A DNA stretch of 64,000 bases from Myrica gale (taxonomy: Eukaryota; Streptophyta; Magnoliopsida; Fagales; Myricaceae): assembly GCA_963930655.1 (NCBI GenBank), contig OZ005614.1, positions 310,001 through 374,000 of the forward strand. Direction: 5' to 3'. This document shows, in pieces, positions 46,401-58,719 of the stretch; position 1 is the first letter of the stretch; each line of letters starts with the position of its first letter. The notes beneath the pieces were generated by a model. It saw only the letters and a program-made list of their open reading frames with translations. It was not told the origin of the DNA and did not search any database. The translations under genes and the position numbers were made by a program.

Positions 46401-49400
46401 ATGGCAGATGACGTCTTTGCGTTGCTTCAGCACGACACTCATCTCTATCTTGCAAATGTGGTGAACTTAAGGTGAGAATTCTCGTGTCATATTCTTTGAA
46501 ATTACAAAAGATTATTTATCGAACCATGTATTAGATATGATATTAGTCTGGCTGTCCAGCAATGTACTATTTTAAATTAAGTTTTTAGATGATAAAGATT
46601 TTATTTCCATTCAAAGAGGCTTCCAAGTTTGTATAGAACTCCTGTTGATGAGCTACTAAATAATAGGCTGACAAAAGTGCCTTTATCCTCTTCTTCTTTC
46701 CGCTCATTTCTCCTATTCAATTTCCAAAATTTGTGATTCTGGAGAATCAACTTTTGCACCCCTTTCAGTGTTTAATTCATTCTTGATTTTTCCCTGGGCT
46801 ATTGGTAAAATTGTTTTGATATAGTTTATTGGTCTCGGAGGTGCTAGATATATGATTTTAATGCATCCCTTAAGTTTTTGACTTGTTATAGCACATACTT
46901 GATTGACTGTTTCTTCTTCTGTTTTAATTCTCTTACAGCAAAGAGCTCATGTATCAGCAAGTTCTGCGCCGCTTTTCCCACTTTAATGCTATTCAATTAA
47001 GTGAACCGGCTCCACTGTCTGAGTTGATTATGTTGGCACTGAAAGAAGACAATGTGGATACAGAATTCCACGAGAATGATGACCTGATAGAGAAAATTGC
47101 AGAAGTAACTTAGGCTCTTTCTTTTCAAATTCATTTTTTCTTATGACTCATGTCCTTTTAGATCTCTCATCTTAATTTAGGTTTTAGATACTTGCTTGCG
47201 GCAGTATTCCTCTCTCCTCTTTGGTAGACTTTAGTAGGCTTTGAACTTTTTGTAACTGACAGATGAGCATCTTGTATGCTGCTTGTGGACACAAGAATTT
47301 TCCTTTTCTAGTTAATTCCTATTAGTTTCTGAAAAAATAAAATGTTCTGATATGTGTATGAAGGCTTCATATCAGCAGCAATAATGATCTACTTTTCTTG
47401 ACGTGAAATGACAGAAAACAGTTCAATACTTTTTTCATATTCCCAATAATCATCTATGGTGACAGTCATTATATCGTATCATAAACACCTTGTATTGACA
47501 ATGTGGGGAGGACATATAGAGGGTCTGCCTACATGGTGTTAGTGTTACTTAATCATGAAAGAGAGAATATTTGGAGGATCTGGGCTTTCTTCCAGATTGA
47601 GGAAACATTTAGCAAAAAGGAAGCAACAGCCATTTCAGTTTACTATTGTCTGTTTTCTTTTACTTTTTTTTTTCTTTTACCATCTATGTTCTCCTCTCCT
47701 TGTATTCTCTAATAATCAATTTTAATCTGTTTTGATTCGCTTTGAGAAATTATTGTGATAGAGTTCTAGGTTCTGTGACAAGAAAATTACTGGCAGTAAT
47801 GCTATCTGTCCCCTTTGTACCCTTTCTTTTCCTAAATAAATTAGGTGGCTAACAATATCCCTGCATTAATTAGTTTCCTCCATGTTAGTTTTGGTACTGG
47901 ATGATTTTCATTTTCCATGTGAATAGAACACTATTAGCTAGATTCCCAAATGCTGTCTACAATTGCATCTCTTATTTCATTAGCCTTGTTTGACTGATTT
48001 AATAACAAATATTGTCTTTTAATGTGTTTACAGATGAATACCCAATTGCTCAAGCAAAAGACTGAAATGTTGGAAGAGTATTTCTGCATTCATATTGACA
48101 TACACGGGAATTTGTCTAGGCTTCCAGTCGTACTTGACCAGTACACACCCGACATGGATCGTGTCCCAGAATTTGTGCTTTGTTTGGGCAATGACGTATG
48201 CTCCAAATTTTTTAACTTATTTTTTCTACGCTTTTTTGTTTCCAAATGGTATACTATCCATCTTTTGGTCTGAGAGGAACTGACAGTTTCTACTCTGAAA
48301 AGGATGTCATCTCACTACTCACAGACTTGGAAGCATGTACTAACCCATATGTACATACATACTAATGCATACTTTCTTTGTCATTGGTATTTAATTTTCC
48401 TGTGAACTGCGATTTGTTCCTTGTCATAGGTTGACTGGGAGGATGAGAAAATATGCTTTCAATCAATTTCAGCTGCTATTGGAAACTTCTATGCTATGCA
48501 TCCTCCTATGTTACCCAACCCATCAGGCGGTGGCTTGCAGTTCTTCAAAAAGAGAGAACCTCCGAGAAATCCTGAAGATGAAGAAAATAAGTCTGACAAC
48601 ATAGGTATGGCTCTTCACTGCTGCATTTCCGTTGTCCTGTCCATATTGTTTGTTTGCTAAGTCTCGAAAAGCTCCATAATATCTCATACTCCATTACATC
48701 ACATTGTGTTGTTTGTGAAAGTTAGTAACTCTTCATATTGGGTTTCCTTTCCTTTTGAGAAAGCCAGCGAGGGGAATTTTCAAGGAACCATGAATTTCAG
48801 GATCGAGTTGCTTGCTTTAAAACCATGCTTAACAATGGAATGGATTTTCAGAGACGTGGATGTAAACAATCATAGAAGTGGCAGTAACTAAATGTGGTTC
48901 TAATTATTCTTTGGTTCAGTTATTCACCTCGAGTGCCCTCAAAATTAGGTGGTAATGGAGGATTGAAATAGTGATAGACTTTGAAGAGACTTGAAGGTTA
49001 GCAATGGCCTTGAATTTAATTCTGTCTCTTAATATGCACAGAGCTGAGCTCACCTCTAACATAATTGCCCAATGTAAGGAGGGAGAGGAGCGAGCGGATG
49101 CAATATTTAATTCTCAGTCAACAATTTTGGCAATTGGCTTTCTTTTTGCAATTAAAACCTCAAATTACATCGTCCATTGTCTAGTTAGAAATTGAAGAAC
49201 TTTCTCATGCAACCTCCTGAAACCCCCAGTGCCCCTTCATTCTCAACCCCTAATGCAGTATATTACTTTTTTTTTTTCTTTTTTATGTTGGGTAGAGCTT
49301 CAAACTTGGAGTGTGCTTTGTGGTGCTTCCAGGGGAGGGTGCTGTAAGAGAGAATGAAATCGATCATGAACTACTTTCAGAGGCTGAGACTGCGTGGGCC

Positions 49401-49794
49401 CAGCGTGAATGGTCAATCCAGCACGTCTTGTTTCCATCCATGAGACTATTTTTGAAGCCACCTACATCCATGGCGACAAATGGAACCTTTGTCAGGGTAG
49501 GTTTTGTTTCCTATTTTCATTGAGAAACATCTTATTGATGACTGTACTGAAATCTCAGTTTTTAAGCAGAAAAAAGGGAATAATACAAGAACAACAACTA
49601 TGAAAACATCTTGAGATATGACATGGGCTGGAAGTTATTACATTCCATTATGGAATTTCCATATATCTGGTGTGGGAAGCCTTACCCTTTGTCGACCCTT
49701 TCATTTGACAAATATTTAGGAAATAAATCCCATTGTAGGTGTTCTCTTGGTACTTCATTGGGTCGCTGCTTTTCCAGTTTTAGACACGTAGCTC

Positions 49795-49830
<36 letters not shown>

Positions 49831-49992
49831 GACTTTTATGTTTATTTTTTAAGCAATATACAGGATGGTCTGGAACGTAGGATGGTTGTTAGTGGCCCTT
49901 TGTTTCTTTAGTCGTGGGAAATGATTGTTGTCCCCTGATTTCTACAGGTAGCTTCTCTGGAAAAGCTTTACAAAATCTTTGAAAGATGCTAG
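40480..49992 (+). CDS. MLH1: DNA mismatch repair protein MLH1
   Basis: MutL homologue that pairs with PMS1 or MLH3 in nuclear mismatch repair and meiotic crossing over. Sixteen exons: 40480-40761, 41363-41535, 41745-41817, 41955-42089, 42383-42593, 43246-43394, 44276-44374, 44488-44557, 44699-44834, 46200-46282, 46363-46471, 46939-47104, 48034-48195, 48430-48604, 49333-49496 and 49948-49992. They join into 743 residues with all phases matching (Arabidopsis MLH1 is about 737). The start is the ATG at 40480; a second in-frame ATG follows at 40486. ATPase motifs are complete: [31 protein letters not shown] and [11 protein letters not shown]. The transducer block [12 protein letters not shown] and the C-terminal dimerisation region ([28 protein letters not shown]) are present, and the protein ends in FERC, the conserved MLH1 terminus. 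Intron 9 carries a MITE-like element, an 18-bp LINE-like footprint and a duplicated 3' splice region. Intact. Confidence 0.96.
44985..45221. mobile_element. MITE-like element 4, in MLH1 intron 9
   Basis: About 237 bp with terminal inverted repeats of 24 bases and two mismatches: left end TGTGTTTGAGTGC then AAAATTTTGG, right end CCAAAATTTT then GCACTCAAACGCA. The interior repeats a GAGAGTTGGTGAAAAAGTGA motif two to three times. Its left end (GTGTTTG.G..C.AAAATTTT) is strikingly like that of the element at 22,651, so they may belong to one family. Non-coding. Confidence 0.75.
45309..45358 (+). repeat. 18-bp poly(A) insert with 16-bp target-site duplication in MLH1 intron 9
   Basis: TTTCATGGTAGATGTT at 45309-45324 recurs, identical, at 45343-45358. 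The insert between (45325-45342) is ACTTAT plus 12 A. ACTTAT-A(n) matches the very 3' end of the longer LINE insert in the TCP11 intron, so this looks like a LINE copy truncated to its last few bases. Confidence 0.65.
46072..46199 (+). repeat. 65-bp tandem duplication at the end of MLH1 intron 9
   Basis: Two copies, 46072-46136 and 46137-46199, each reading ATAATTGGTATCTTGAACTC and onward through a TGTAGGTCTT/AGTAGGTCTT end. The second copy runs into the true acceptor of exon 10 (TTCTGTTAG before 46200). The duplication therefore doubles the branch-point and polypyrimidine region. Confidence 0.8.
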
Positions 49993-51764
49993 CAGAACAA
50001 TTCTGTTCGGATCTAATGAGAAGAGACTCGGTGCACAATAATGAGACTACTGGGTTCAGTGACAGTATAATTCGGTTGATTCAGGCTTGGCTTGCTTTGT
50101 AAAGGGCTTTGGGCTCAGTGATAGTATAATCCTTTTCTTTTCCTTGTAAATAGTCTAATTAGTTCTTAGTATTAGAACAAAAGTCTCATTCAGTTGATTC
50201 TTGCCTATATAACTCTTGTTTTCCATTCTCGTCTGCTTACCCAACACGCTCTTTTTAAGTTTGGGTTATCACACAAGTAACCTTGCGAAACCATAAATCG
50301 GAAATCTGATCTCTACACACCGACTGCTAAATTAGCCCTACCAAAGCCACAATCCATTATCATCGCTTGAGATTCCGCACGAGTATGGCTGTACAGGTCT
50401 ACACCAACGCCACTACTTGCGCACATGGATTGACACAATGGGCCGCCGACACACTATGTGCCTTCCCATGTGAATTAAGACAATCTGACGTTGTCAGACG
50501 AAATGAGAAAAATTATGGAGAATCAAATAGGTCATTATATCCAACAGTATAAATTGGTATATTAATTCCAACTCTTAGTATCGATGGTTAGGACATTTTC
50601 TTTTAATTTAGGCCTCAATTTACATGTAACTCGAAAGAGTATGGAATGTAACAGAATTTGATGAAACTTAAGGAAATGACTATACTATATCCTGCAAAAG
50701 TTAAATACCTTTGAGACGATCGAGAACTAGAGGACTTTCAAACTGTGTGGATCAAGATATATTTCTCTCAAGTTTAAGAAGACTTCTGCAATCGATCTGT
50801 CTCATATTCCGTGTTCCAGGCACGGTTGTTGTAGTAAGCAGTGACGTCTAAAATCCTTTTTTTTCTCCTGTATTTGTAATATATCCGGCCCATCAGTGTC
50901 GTTGATGAATCTTTGATCAACACTCCAATGGTTTAAGAAGAAAAATCCACCAAAGAAATTGCGAGCTTATGTACGTATTGGGTTTTGTTTGTCTGGACTT
51001 GTATGAATTAATCTTCTTCCCTCGACAAATGAAAAGCAACGCCTAAGGTAAAACAATAACACTCCTAAGGTAAAACAATACCAAGTGTTATTTCTGACTT
51101 CTCTACCAAGAGAGAGGTGGTCCAGCACGGCGGCACGGCATGTCCCAGTCAGGTTATTTCTAACTACAGTATCTCCTCTTCCTTCACGTGTAATTGAAAA
51201 GCTTTAGGATATTGTTTAAAAAATAAAAATTGAAAAGACTTTTAGGATCAATCTCAAAGAATCAATAAAGTCTTCCCGAAATAGGTCCTAATTCAGAAGA
51301 CAAGAATTTTTTTTGAAAAAAAAACCCTAATGATTTTTGAGGGGGCTGAGATATACATTATGCCTGTTCTAATTATATTTCAGACTTATAAATATGAAAC
51401 TTCTGGAAACATTATATGGTCGAGTTTTCAATTGTCTTTCTCAACCTAAACATGAGGAGACCCGCTAATACAAAACATAGTTAGAGAAACACTTCCAAAA
51501 TTGTCAAAGGCCTTGAATTTTCTCAACCTAAACTGACAGGTGCCTGAATATCAAACTTGTACTTGTATGCTTTTATGTTTATCTTCCTAGTATATTTTCT
51601 ACTTTGATCCTTTCTTTTTGTAAGAAATTGTTGATGGTATCTCGATACTGATATCATCCTGGAATATTTTGCCACCACCACTATTCCTTGTCCAAATTCG
51701 AAGTAAATGGAAGCACTTAAATATCTCTGCTAACAGTCAAGAGGGAGATTAGAAGAAGAAAAAC
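49993..51764. other. Intergenic region between MLH1 and the alliinase-like gene
   Basis: Holds the MLH1 3' UTR. Two similar 20-base stretches (GGGTTCAGTGACAGTATAAT near 50,053 and GGGCTCAGTGATAGTATAAT near 50,110) and a TATATAACTC box near 50,206 might be a decayed LTR fragment, but no ends can be set. The rest is AT-rich. No gene seen. Confidence 0.4.
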
Positions 51765-54378
51765 ATGGTTAAGGCATGTATGTCCAGCTTGGATGCTGCG
51801 TGCTTAATATCTTCCACAGTTCTTAATTTGTTCTTTATCCTCAATCTGTATGCGGGTGCTGATTGGAAGCTCAGCTGGAGCAGAAAAGCTGCAGCAGAAG
51901 CCGAGGCAGTGGCAGCCATAACATGCTCAGGCCACGGCAGGGCCTACTTGGATGGCTTGCTTCTCAATGAGAAGGAACCTGTCTGCGAGTGCAATACATG
52001 TTATGCAGGGCCCGACTGCTCAGAGTTTTTGCCTGGTTGTACCGCAGATGCTGATAGGTACCTCTCTCTCTCCTATGAGCACTGCACCATTGGAATATGT
52101 AACCAATTTTCTTAATCTATTAAACCTCCATCTCTCTTCTTGAGTTTACACACCTCTCTCTCCTTTGGCATTCGCATGAAAACCAATATATCATCCGCTT
52201 AATTTATAAACTTCCCAGTGCTTCGATAACAATAAGTGAAATTTTGCGGCAAAAACGTAGGACTTTTTAAAAGTTTACAGTAGAAAGCTGAAGCCCTCAC
52301 CACTGGTCCACTACTATGATTACCACCTGTCTGCAAACACTCTTTTTGTACTATGACACAGTTCTTTGCAATTTCTTAACTCAAATTAGACGGTGCTAGA
52401 CACGAGCAGTGTCCATGTTACCTGAAACTGCAAGTAGTGTTTATGTGACCCGAAATTTACATAGATAATATTAAATAGTGTGGGTCTATCTGTTGGTGTC
52501 CAGTTAAAAGTATCTAGTTAAGAGGATCTTCAAAATGAAGTAATTATTGGTTGTGGCGAAAAATCCTCTATTATAGGGACTCTGGTTAATTTTGATCCCC
52601 AATTTCGATGCCTGGGGATCAAAATCCTCTGTCTCATATAGGCCTATATATCATCCTTACCTAGTTTGTCTTGGTAAGATTAAGTTACCGATAATGACCT
52701 GATGTAGTGCAAAAACCAAAACCTTATGCGGCAGACTTTATATTCGTGCCTGTTGAAATATATTCTACGGAAAAACAAGACAAAAACGAAACTTTAGCAC
52801 CTAAAAAAGCACTTAGTGAGATTTGGCTGAATTGCATTGAGTTAATTTCGACATAATTATCACCTTATTACAGCGGAGACCCACTATTCTTGGAGCCATT
52901 CTGGAGGCAACATGCAGCTAGTAGTGCACTTGTAGTGGCTGGGTGGCACCGAATGAGCTATCGATTCAGTGATTTCACTACAATGTCTAAGGAGCTGGAG
53001 AGGCACATTCGCAAGTTACATTATGTCGTTGGAAATGCAGTCACTAAGGGAAGGTACATCGTTTTCGGTGCTGGCTCGACCCAACTCCTTAATGCTGCAG
53101 TTCGCGTACTGTCTCCTGATAATTCCTCTTCGCCCGCAAGGGTGGTAGCCTCAGTTCCATATTACCCTGTTGGTATCTTGGAAGTATCAATGTTCTTTGC
53201 TAATTAATGATTCAATTTCTGTAAAATTCAATAGAAATTTCTTCTATTCTACGTAATTCGTGACCTGAAGGTGAGAAAAAATGCTGTCTCAGGTATATAA
53301 ATTGCAAACAAACCTTTTTCAATCAGTGAACTTCAAGTATGAAGGAGATGCATCCTTATGGATAAACACTTCAGATCCTACTGTAAACCTCATCGAGTTT
53401 GTGACTTCGCCAAACAATCCTGATGGACAGATGAATAAAGCAGTTCTTAATGGCGCCCCAAACGCCAAAGCAATTTATGATCGTGCCTATTATTGGCCAC
53501 ACTATTCAGCCATTCCAACTCCTGCAGATGAAGAGCTCATGATATTTACTCTTTCTAAAGTAACGGGTCATGCTGGCTCTAGATTCGGGTAAGAAGGGAA
53601 CCCATTTTTACGTTCTTGAGCACTAACAAAGAGTACGGATGACAAATTAACAAGGGCTGCATTAATTGCAGTAAGCACAATATTAATGGTGGGTTCCACC
53701 TGCAGGTGGGCAATTATAAAGGATAAGGCTGTGTACGAACGAATGATAAGACTATACGGGCTTAAACACTATGGGTGTTTCTCGAGATGCCCAATTAAGA
53801 GCTTTAAAGCTTTTAAAGGTGGTGCTTTGAAGGGGAGGAAGAGAAATGTTTAAATTTGGATACGAGACCATGAGAGATCGCTGGGAAAAATTGAGAGAGA
53901 CTCTGTCTATACCCAAACGCTTTTCTCTCCAAAAGATCGAACCTCAGCACTGCAATTTTTTCCAGAAAGCTAGGGAACCTTCACCAGGTAATTTTGAGTG
54001 CACTAATATTTACTAATATATATTCCTGATTGTTGTTCAGCATGTTTCTCATTAATCTTGCCGGTTGGTCATGTTTTGAGACGGATCTTGCTGGCTAATC
54101 GCTTCGATTAAGTCCAACAATATCTAAATTCTAACTCTTCTAAGCTCGTGACAGCTTATGCATGGTTGAAGTGTGAGAGGGAAGAGGATAGAGATTGTTC
54201 TGCGGTCCTCAAAGCAGCCAATATTACAGGCCGTGAAGGCCGAATGTTTAGTGCTGAAGATCGTTATGTACGTCTCGGCCTCATCCGAAGCCAAGACGAT
54301 TTTGATTTACTTCTTCACCAACTTAAAAAATTACTCTTGGATGAAGAAGAAGGGGCCTGCAAGTACGTACCTTTGTAA
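51765..54378 (+). pseudogene. Alliinase / tryptophan aminotransferase-related (TAR4-like) gene, apparently broken
   Basis: PLP-dependent enzyme family with an EGF-like alliinase domain and an alliinase C-terminal domain. Exons: 51765-52057, 52874-53168, 53293-53588, 53706-53987 and 54155-54378. The N terminus has a hydrophobic segment (ISSTVLNLFFILNLYAG), then the Cys-rich block ITCSGHGRAYLDG and CECNTCYAGPDCSEFLPGC. PLP-site features are present: SPNNPDG, the Asp/Tyr of YDRAYYWPHY and the Schiff-base Lys in TLSKVTGHAGSRFGWA. In exon 4 the frame is lost near 53,770 (one extra base in a G-run before the conserved VSRDAQLRALKLLKVVL), and a stop codon follows near 53,827 in the conserved frame. 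Beyond it FKFGYETMRDRWEKL and the C-terminal exon are well conserved. It is probably a young pseudogene, or an assembly artefact. Whether this clade makes auxin precursors or sulphur compounds is unknown. Confidence 0.78.
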
Positions 54379-57300
54379 CTAATTAATGTGATCGATCATC
54401 ATCTGGACATTTGGGTTTGTAACTAATCAAGCATTATCTCTAGCTAGTGATCTTCTGGGTCATCTCTATTGACCAATTAGTACTAGATGGGAGAACTATG
54501 GATATGTGACTAAACATTCTCCAATTAGCTAATGGTCATGCCTATTCGTGACCTGCTAAATTCGAACTTGAAGAAATAAATAAAGGAACATTGCAGAAGT
54601 CGTCACTTATTTTTACTGTGTTGGCTTTGGGCTTCGTTTGGTAGCGGTCTCTAATTAGGCCTATTACTTCTCTGATCGATTACCCACATCAGAAGACTTG
54701 TTAATAAACGCACCAGAAGGTCATTGGGTTTCTTTTGCTTTTGGGTAGATCAACATCAATCCACCGAAAAGGCCGAAAGCAGACCCAACATCCAAAGAAG
54801 ATAACTGGACCCAAGGCCCAAAAACTTTAACGTCTCTACCATGTCCCTGTCAGATTATAGGGATAACGAAACCCCAAACGTAATCATGGACTGCCGAATG
54901 CCGACTGCCCTATGGATGGATTAACCGATGCTTTACAGTTACAAATATATCCTGAAACAGCTACCATTTGGCTGTCGCATTTATTATCCCCAGCTACAGC
55001 ACAGCCCAGTAGGAACTACCAGAGAGATCTTTCAGCATCACCCACATGTAGTTTTAGATATTTGCTTGCGAGGTCTGTGGCGAATGGGCTAGTAAGCCCA
55101 AATCGTTTCTTCCGAGAACATGTTAAATATATATATTTGTTTTAGCATTTCCACCGTTTTAAGGGGTCAAATAATTCAAGATATTTATAATCTTTTAAGA
55201 AACGAGACAGAATATGGATATAAAAAGGGCAGTTGCTGCACCCACTTGTCCTGTCGCTCTCGTCTTGAAAGGGAATTGCGCCATTACCTCCCCACGCCTC
55301 ACGCCTCACGGGCCACGTTACAGAACAAAAATGAAACGTCTGTGTCATCTTCTATTTAGAATTTACACATAGGCTCAATTTAACTTCATTTAACTTTAAA
55401 AGACACCTTGAGTGGTGATAGATGTCACAACATCTTTTTTTTTTCTACTCTCCTTGTGGCTATTATTTCCTTATATGCTAAGATTTTACCTCAGGACATC
55501 GACAAAAGCGTTATTCGTAGCAGTCATGTTTAGGGGGGTGATGCCCGTGGTTCCTACGCTGCCACCTAACTATAATTTTTACGACGATCTCTACGAAGTC
55601 CATTTCCTTCTCCAAAAAATAAAATATACCCAAAAATATTATAACCGTAACTTCATGTTTAGAAGTATTTGGAAATATCTCTAGAACTGTTTCTCTGAAA
55701 ATTCAATGGTCACGGTTCAGAATCAGAAAGGAACACAATAAGTGGAAGATAATGGCGCACTTTGCTGTATATGTTCACTCGGTCAAGGAGTGGGAGGTGG
55801 TGGATTAGTAGCCACATGTCGCAGACTCGTTAAAAGCTGCTATTAGAACCCCCCCCCCCCCCCCCCCCCCGAATCTCATTTCTTCCTTTCTTTTGGCTCT
55901 TGGCTCTTGCAAGGGGAAAGTGGAACTGGACTCACTTTAGAGTTGGAAATAAAGAGAAACATTAATGGGCGTCCCTGCTCTGGGGCCGTGGCGGCTTTCA
56001 CATCTGGACAGTTTTATCAAAGCTTCTGATGGGCACGCGGACCACAATTTAATTTTTTTTTCTAATCTTTTTACAGTTTTGCTCGGATTTTGGGACATAC
56101 ATGATTAGCCGCTTGGGTTTCCATTTCGGTACGAGCATGTCATTATTGTTATACTTTTCCACGGATATCAAGACAAACTGGATCCAAGGATTGTTTTGTT
56201 TTTTCCTGAACAGGATATATAAGAAGGATCTTTGTTAAGGGCATATACTCATAAAATAATGAATAACTGATATAGTAATAATACATAGTTTATTATGTGT
56301 TGGATCGCATTTAATTGAGTAGAGTTTAGATTTTGGAGTTTGTATGGGAGATTTTTATACTTTCTCTACATCCAAGACAACCTTTTCTTACATCTGTTCA
56401 CGTACATCCAATACTTCCTTTCTTTTATTTTTTTCCTTCACTTCCAACCTTGTGCTATTGAAAAGTATATATGCATGCCTGGTTTGATGGGAAATCTTGC
56501 CATTTTCGGGTGCTTGAAAGGGCCTTTGTTTAGCTGGAAGACAATCAGAAAAAAATTCTTTAGCTTTTTAGCAAATTGGATTTGATAATTCAATATGAGA
56601 TTATTTTGAAAGAATATAAGCAACTAATATAACATGCTTCCAAGATAAAGGTTGCTTGACCCCGGCCCAACCTTCGGTGGCTGTGTTTTTTTTTGTTCGT
56701 TCGTTTTCCGTCTATGTTTTGAGTCTCTTTTCTAGCGGTTGTGGGCATCCATCTTCCGAGCTTGCATCTTCTTCTTGTGTCGCTCTGTTCTGTCACTCTT
56801 AACCATTGATCTGCCGGCGCGTGCCGTCTCACGTGTGCCCTTATGCTCACTCGCTAGTTCTTCCCTTTGACTTTCTGGTCATATTTTGGTGGTTTTCGGA
56901 GGCCAGGCACCCCTCGCTCCCTTCAGCGTCTCTTGGTGGCTTGATCTGCACCAATCCGATGTCACTCATATACTCTGCCTGCTCTGTCACTTCTGTTGGG
57001 TTTTTTATTTATATTTATATTGTTGCTTGACGCTGTAGATGGACACGAAGCAAAAGAGTGGCCGGTACAAGGACAGTACGTACCGGGGTCATTTCTTTTT
57101 GTTCTTAACTTCCAGCGTTTGGTTACGTTGAGAGAAAGGAAAAAAAAAAGATTCCCGTATTTGTTCTCCAGGCCTTTTCTTTTGTTTTCTTGTGTTTTTT
57201 TTCTCTCTCGGCAGTTACACAGTACAGTAGATAAAATCGCAACGGATCCCACGTCTCGCTTCCACAACTACGTCATCGAGAAGGAGCGTGGAAAAAGCAA

Positions 57301-58608
57301 AGAACAACCTGGGAATAGCAATTCCCAATCGTTCTAAACAATCTCCTATGATAACTTTTGACTCCTTGCGACTCATAAAAATCCGACACTTTACCGAAGA
57401 TTAAGGTGGTGAAGCTTTTATTTTATTTTTGGTCAAAACAACGACGATGTTTTTGTCCACTTTTCGCCGTTATCGAGGTGAGTAGAAAGAAGTCCGGAAA
57501 ACTTACAGAAGCATATTTGTCTCTACTCGTCTCCCTGAGGCCTACACCCCATTTCTTATCTCACATACATGATACATCAGTTATCAGTACTCTGACAACT
57601 AAGAACCGTCTCTCTCCTGCTGGCTGCTGTTCCTCTGCTCTCTTGGTTTTCTTCATTTCAGAAGCTTGAAAGTAAGTGGCAAGTGGGAACTGTCGGATGT
57701 CAAAGAGCTCTGCTTCTTGTTATGAAATTCGAGTTACTTCCTCGTCAGATGGGAGGGACCTCTTTTAAGTGGTAGTCATAATTGACAAACCAAAGCAAGC
57801 AGTTGAAGAGTTGCTTTGTGGGTGACACTGAGCATGCATGGTGCAGACCAGATTTGAGCTGCTTCGGGGTTCTCTCATCTCTCAATTCTCAGGTTAGCAG
57901 CGAAACCTAACCAGCCCCTTTGAACTTCTTCACAGATTTCTGCTTCTTTTTCTTCTTTTCTTTATTTTTCTCCCTGGGATCTTTGATCCAAGTCTTACGT
58001 TTACTTTATGGTACGGGTCATTAAAATAACGATTTTGAGAAAACCATTCACAGAGTTGGGTTAGGTTTGGAATGCTCGAAAGGTAGCCACCCAACCAAAA
58101 GAAAGACAAGCATCCAATGATGGATCCTTAGAATTACTCATAGTTTGCAAAGAGTTCAGGGTTTTGGAACAATTCTCTTTGGTTTCAATGATGTCTGTCA
58201 AGAATTCTGAACTGCTTGACTATCATTAAGAAGTAGAACATCTCTCTTACTTAACTTACCAGCTAATTAAACTCAGAGATGGCGATGTATGAAATGAGTG
58301 GCTTGGAAGTTCGATTTCCTTCTTACTTCTTTCTTCACAAAACCACTCGTCCACAGCCGAAACACAAATTGACGTTTTAGCGTCAGCTTAGTCGTTCTTT
58401 CTTTATGTTTTTATAATCCTTTGTTTCTTTATCTCTTTACTCTCTTTTTAATTTTTTTTGTGGGCTCCTCTTACTTGCTAATTAACGCTAACGCTTTGAA
58501 TATTTTATTGTCTTGAGTTGGTTTGGTTTTGTGATTGTTACCTTATTATTAGTATATAATGATCGAAATTATTGGTGATTGTTTGTTTCCTGATCCGCTG
58601 TTTCCAGG
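54379..58608. other. Long intergenic region upstream of CEPR2
   Basis: No gene supported over 4.2 kb. It has a run of 22 C at about 55,849-55,870, several T-runs, CT-rich tracts near 57,130-57,210 and 57,930-57,970, and AT-rich DNA. The last 700 bases may be a 5' UTR intron of CEPR2: a donor CAG|GTTAGC at 57,893 and an acceptor TTTCCAG ending at 58,607 fit. Confidence 0.4.
55849..55870. repeat. Run of 22 C
   Basis: Pure C-tract in intergenic DNA. The exact length is unreliable. On the other strand it is a G-run that could form a G-quadruplex. Confidence 0.9.
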
Positions 58609-58677
58609 ATGCTGATCAATTGGTACTCTAATGGCGTTTCACGTTCACCAGTGCTAGGCAAACAGGGTCCGGAGTAG
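58609..58677 (+). promoter_or_regulatory. Possible upstream ORF in the CEPR2 leader
   Basis: An ATG at 58609 opens a 22-codon frame (MLINWYSNGVSRSPVLGKQG...) closed by TAG at 58675-58677, 42 bases before the CEPR2 start. It begins right after the putative 5' UTR intron acceptor ending at 58,607. Such a uORF would be expected to lower translation of the receptor. Whether it lies in the mature leader is inferred only. Confidence 0.35.
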
Positions 58678-58719
58678 ATCTTCCTGAAATGACCGTTGCG
58701 CCCCTCATCTTTTACAACA

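Noticed and set aside
50030-50280. Possible decayed LTR with TATATAACTC and two similar 20-base stretches
   Set aside because: No TG/CA ends, no primer-binding site or internal domain; cannot be delimited.
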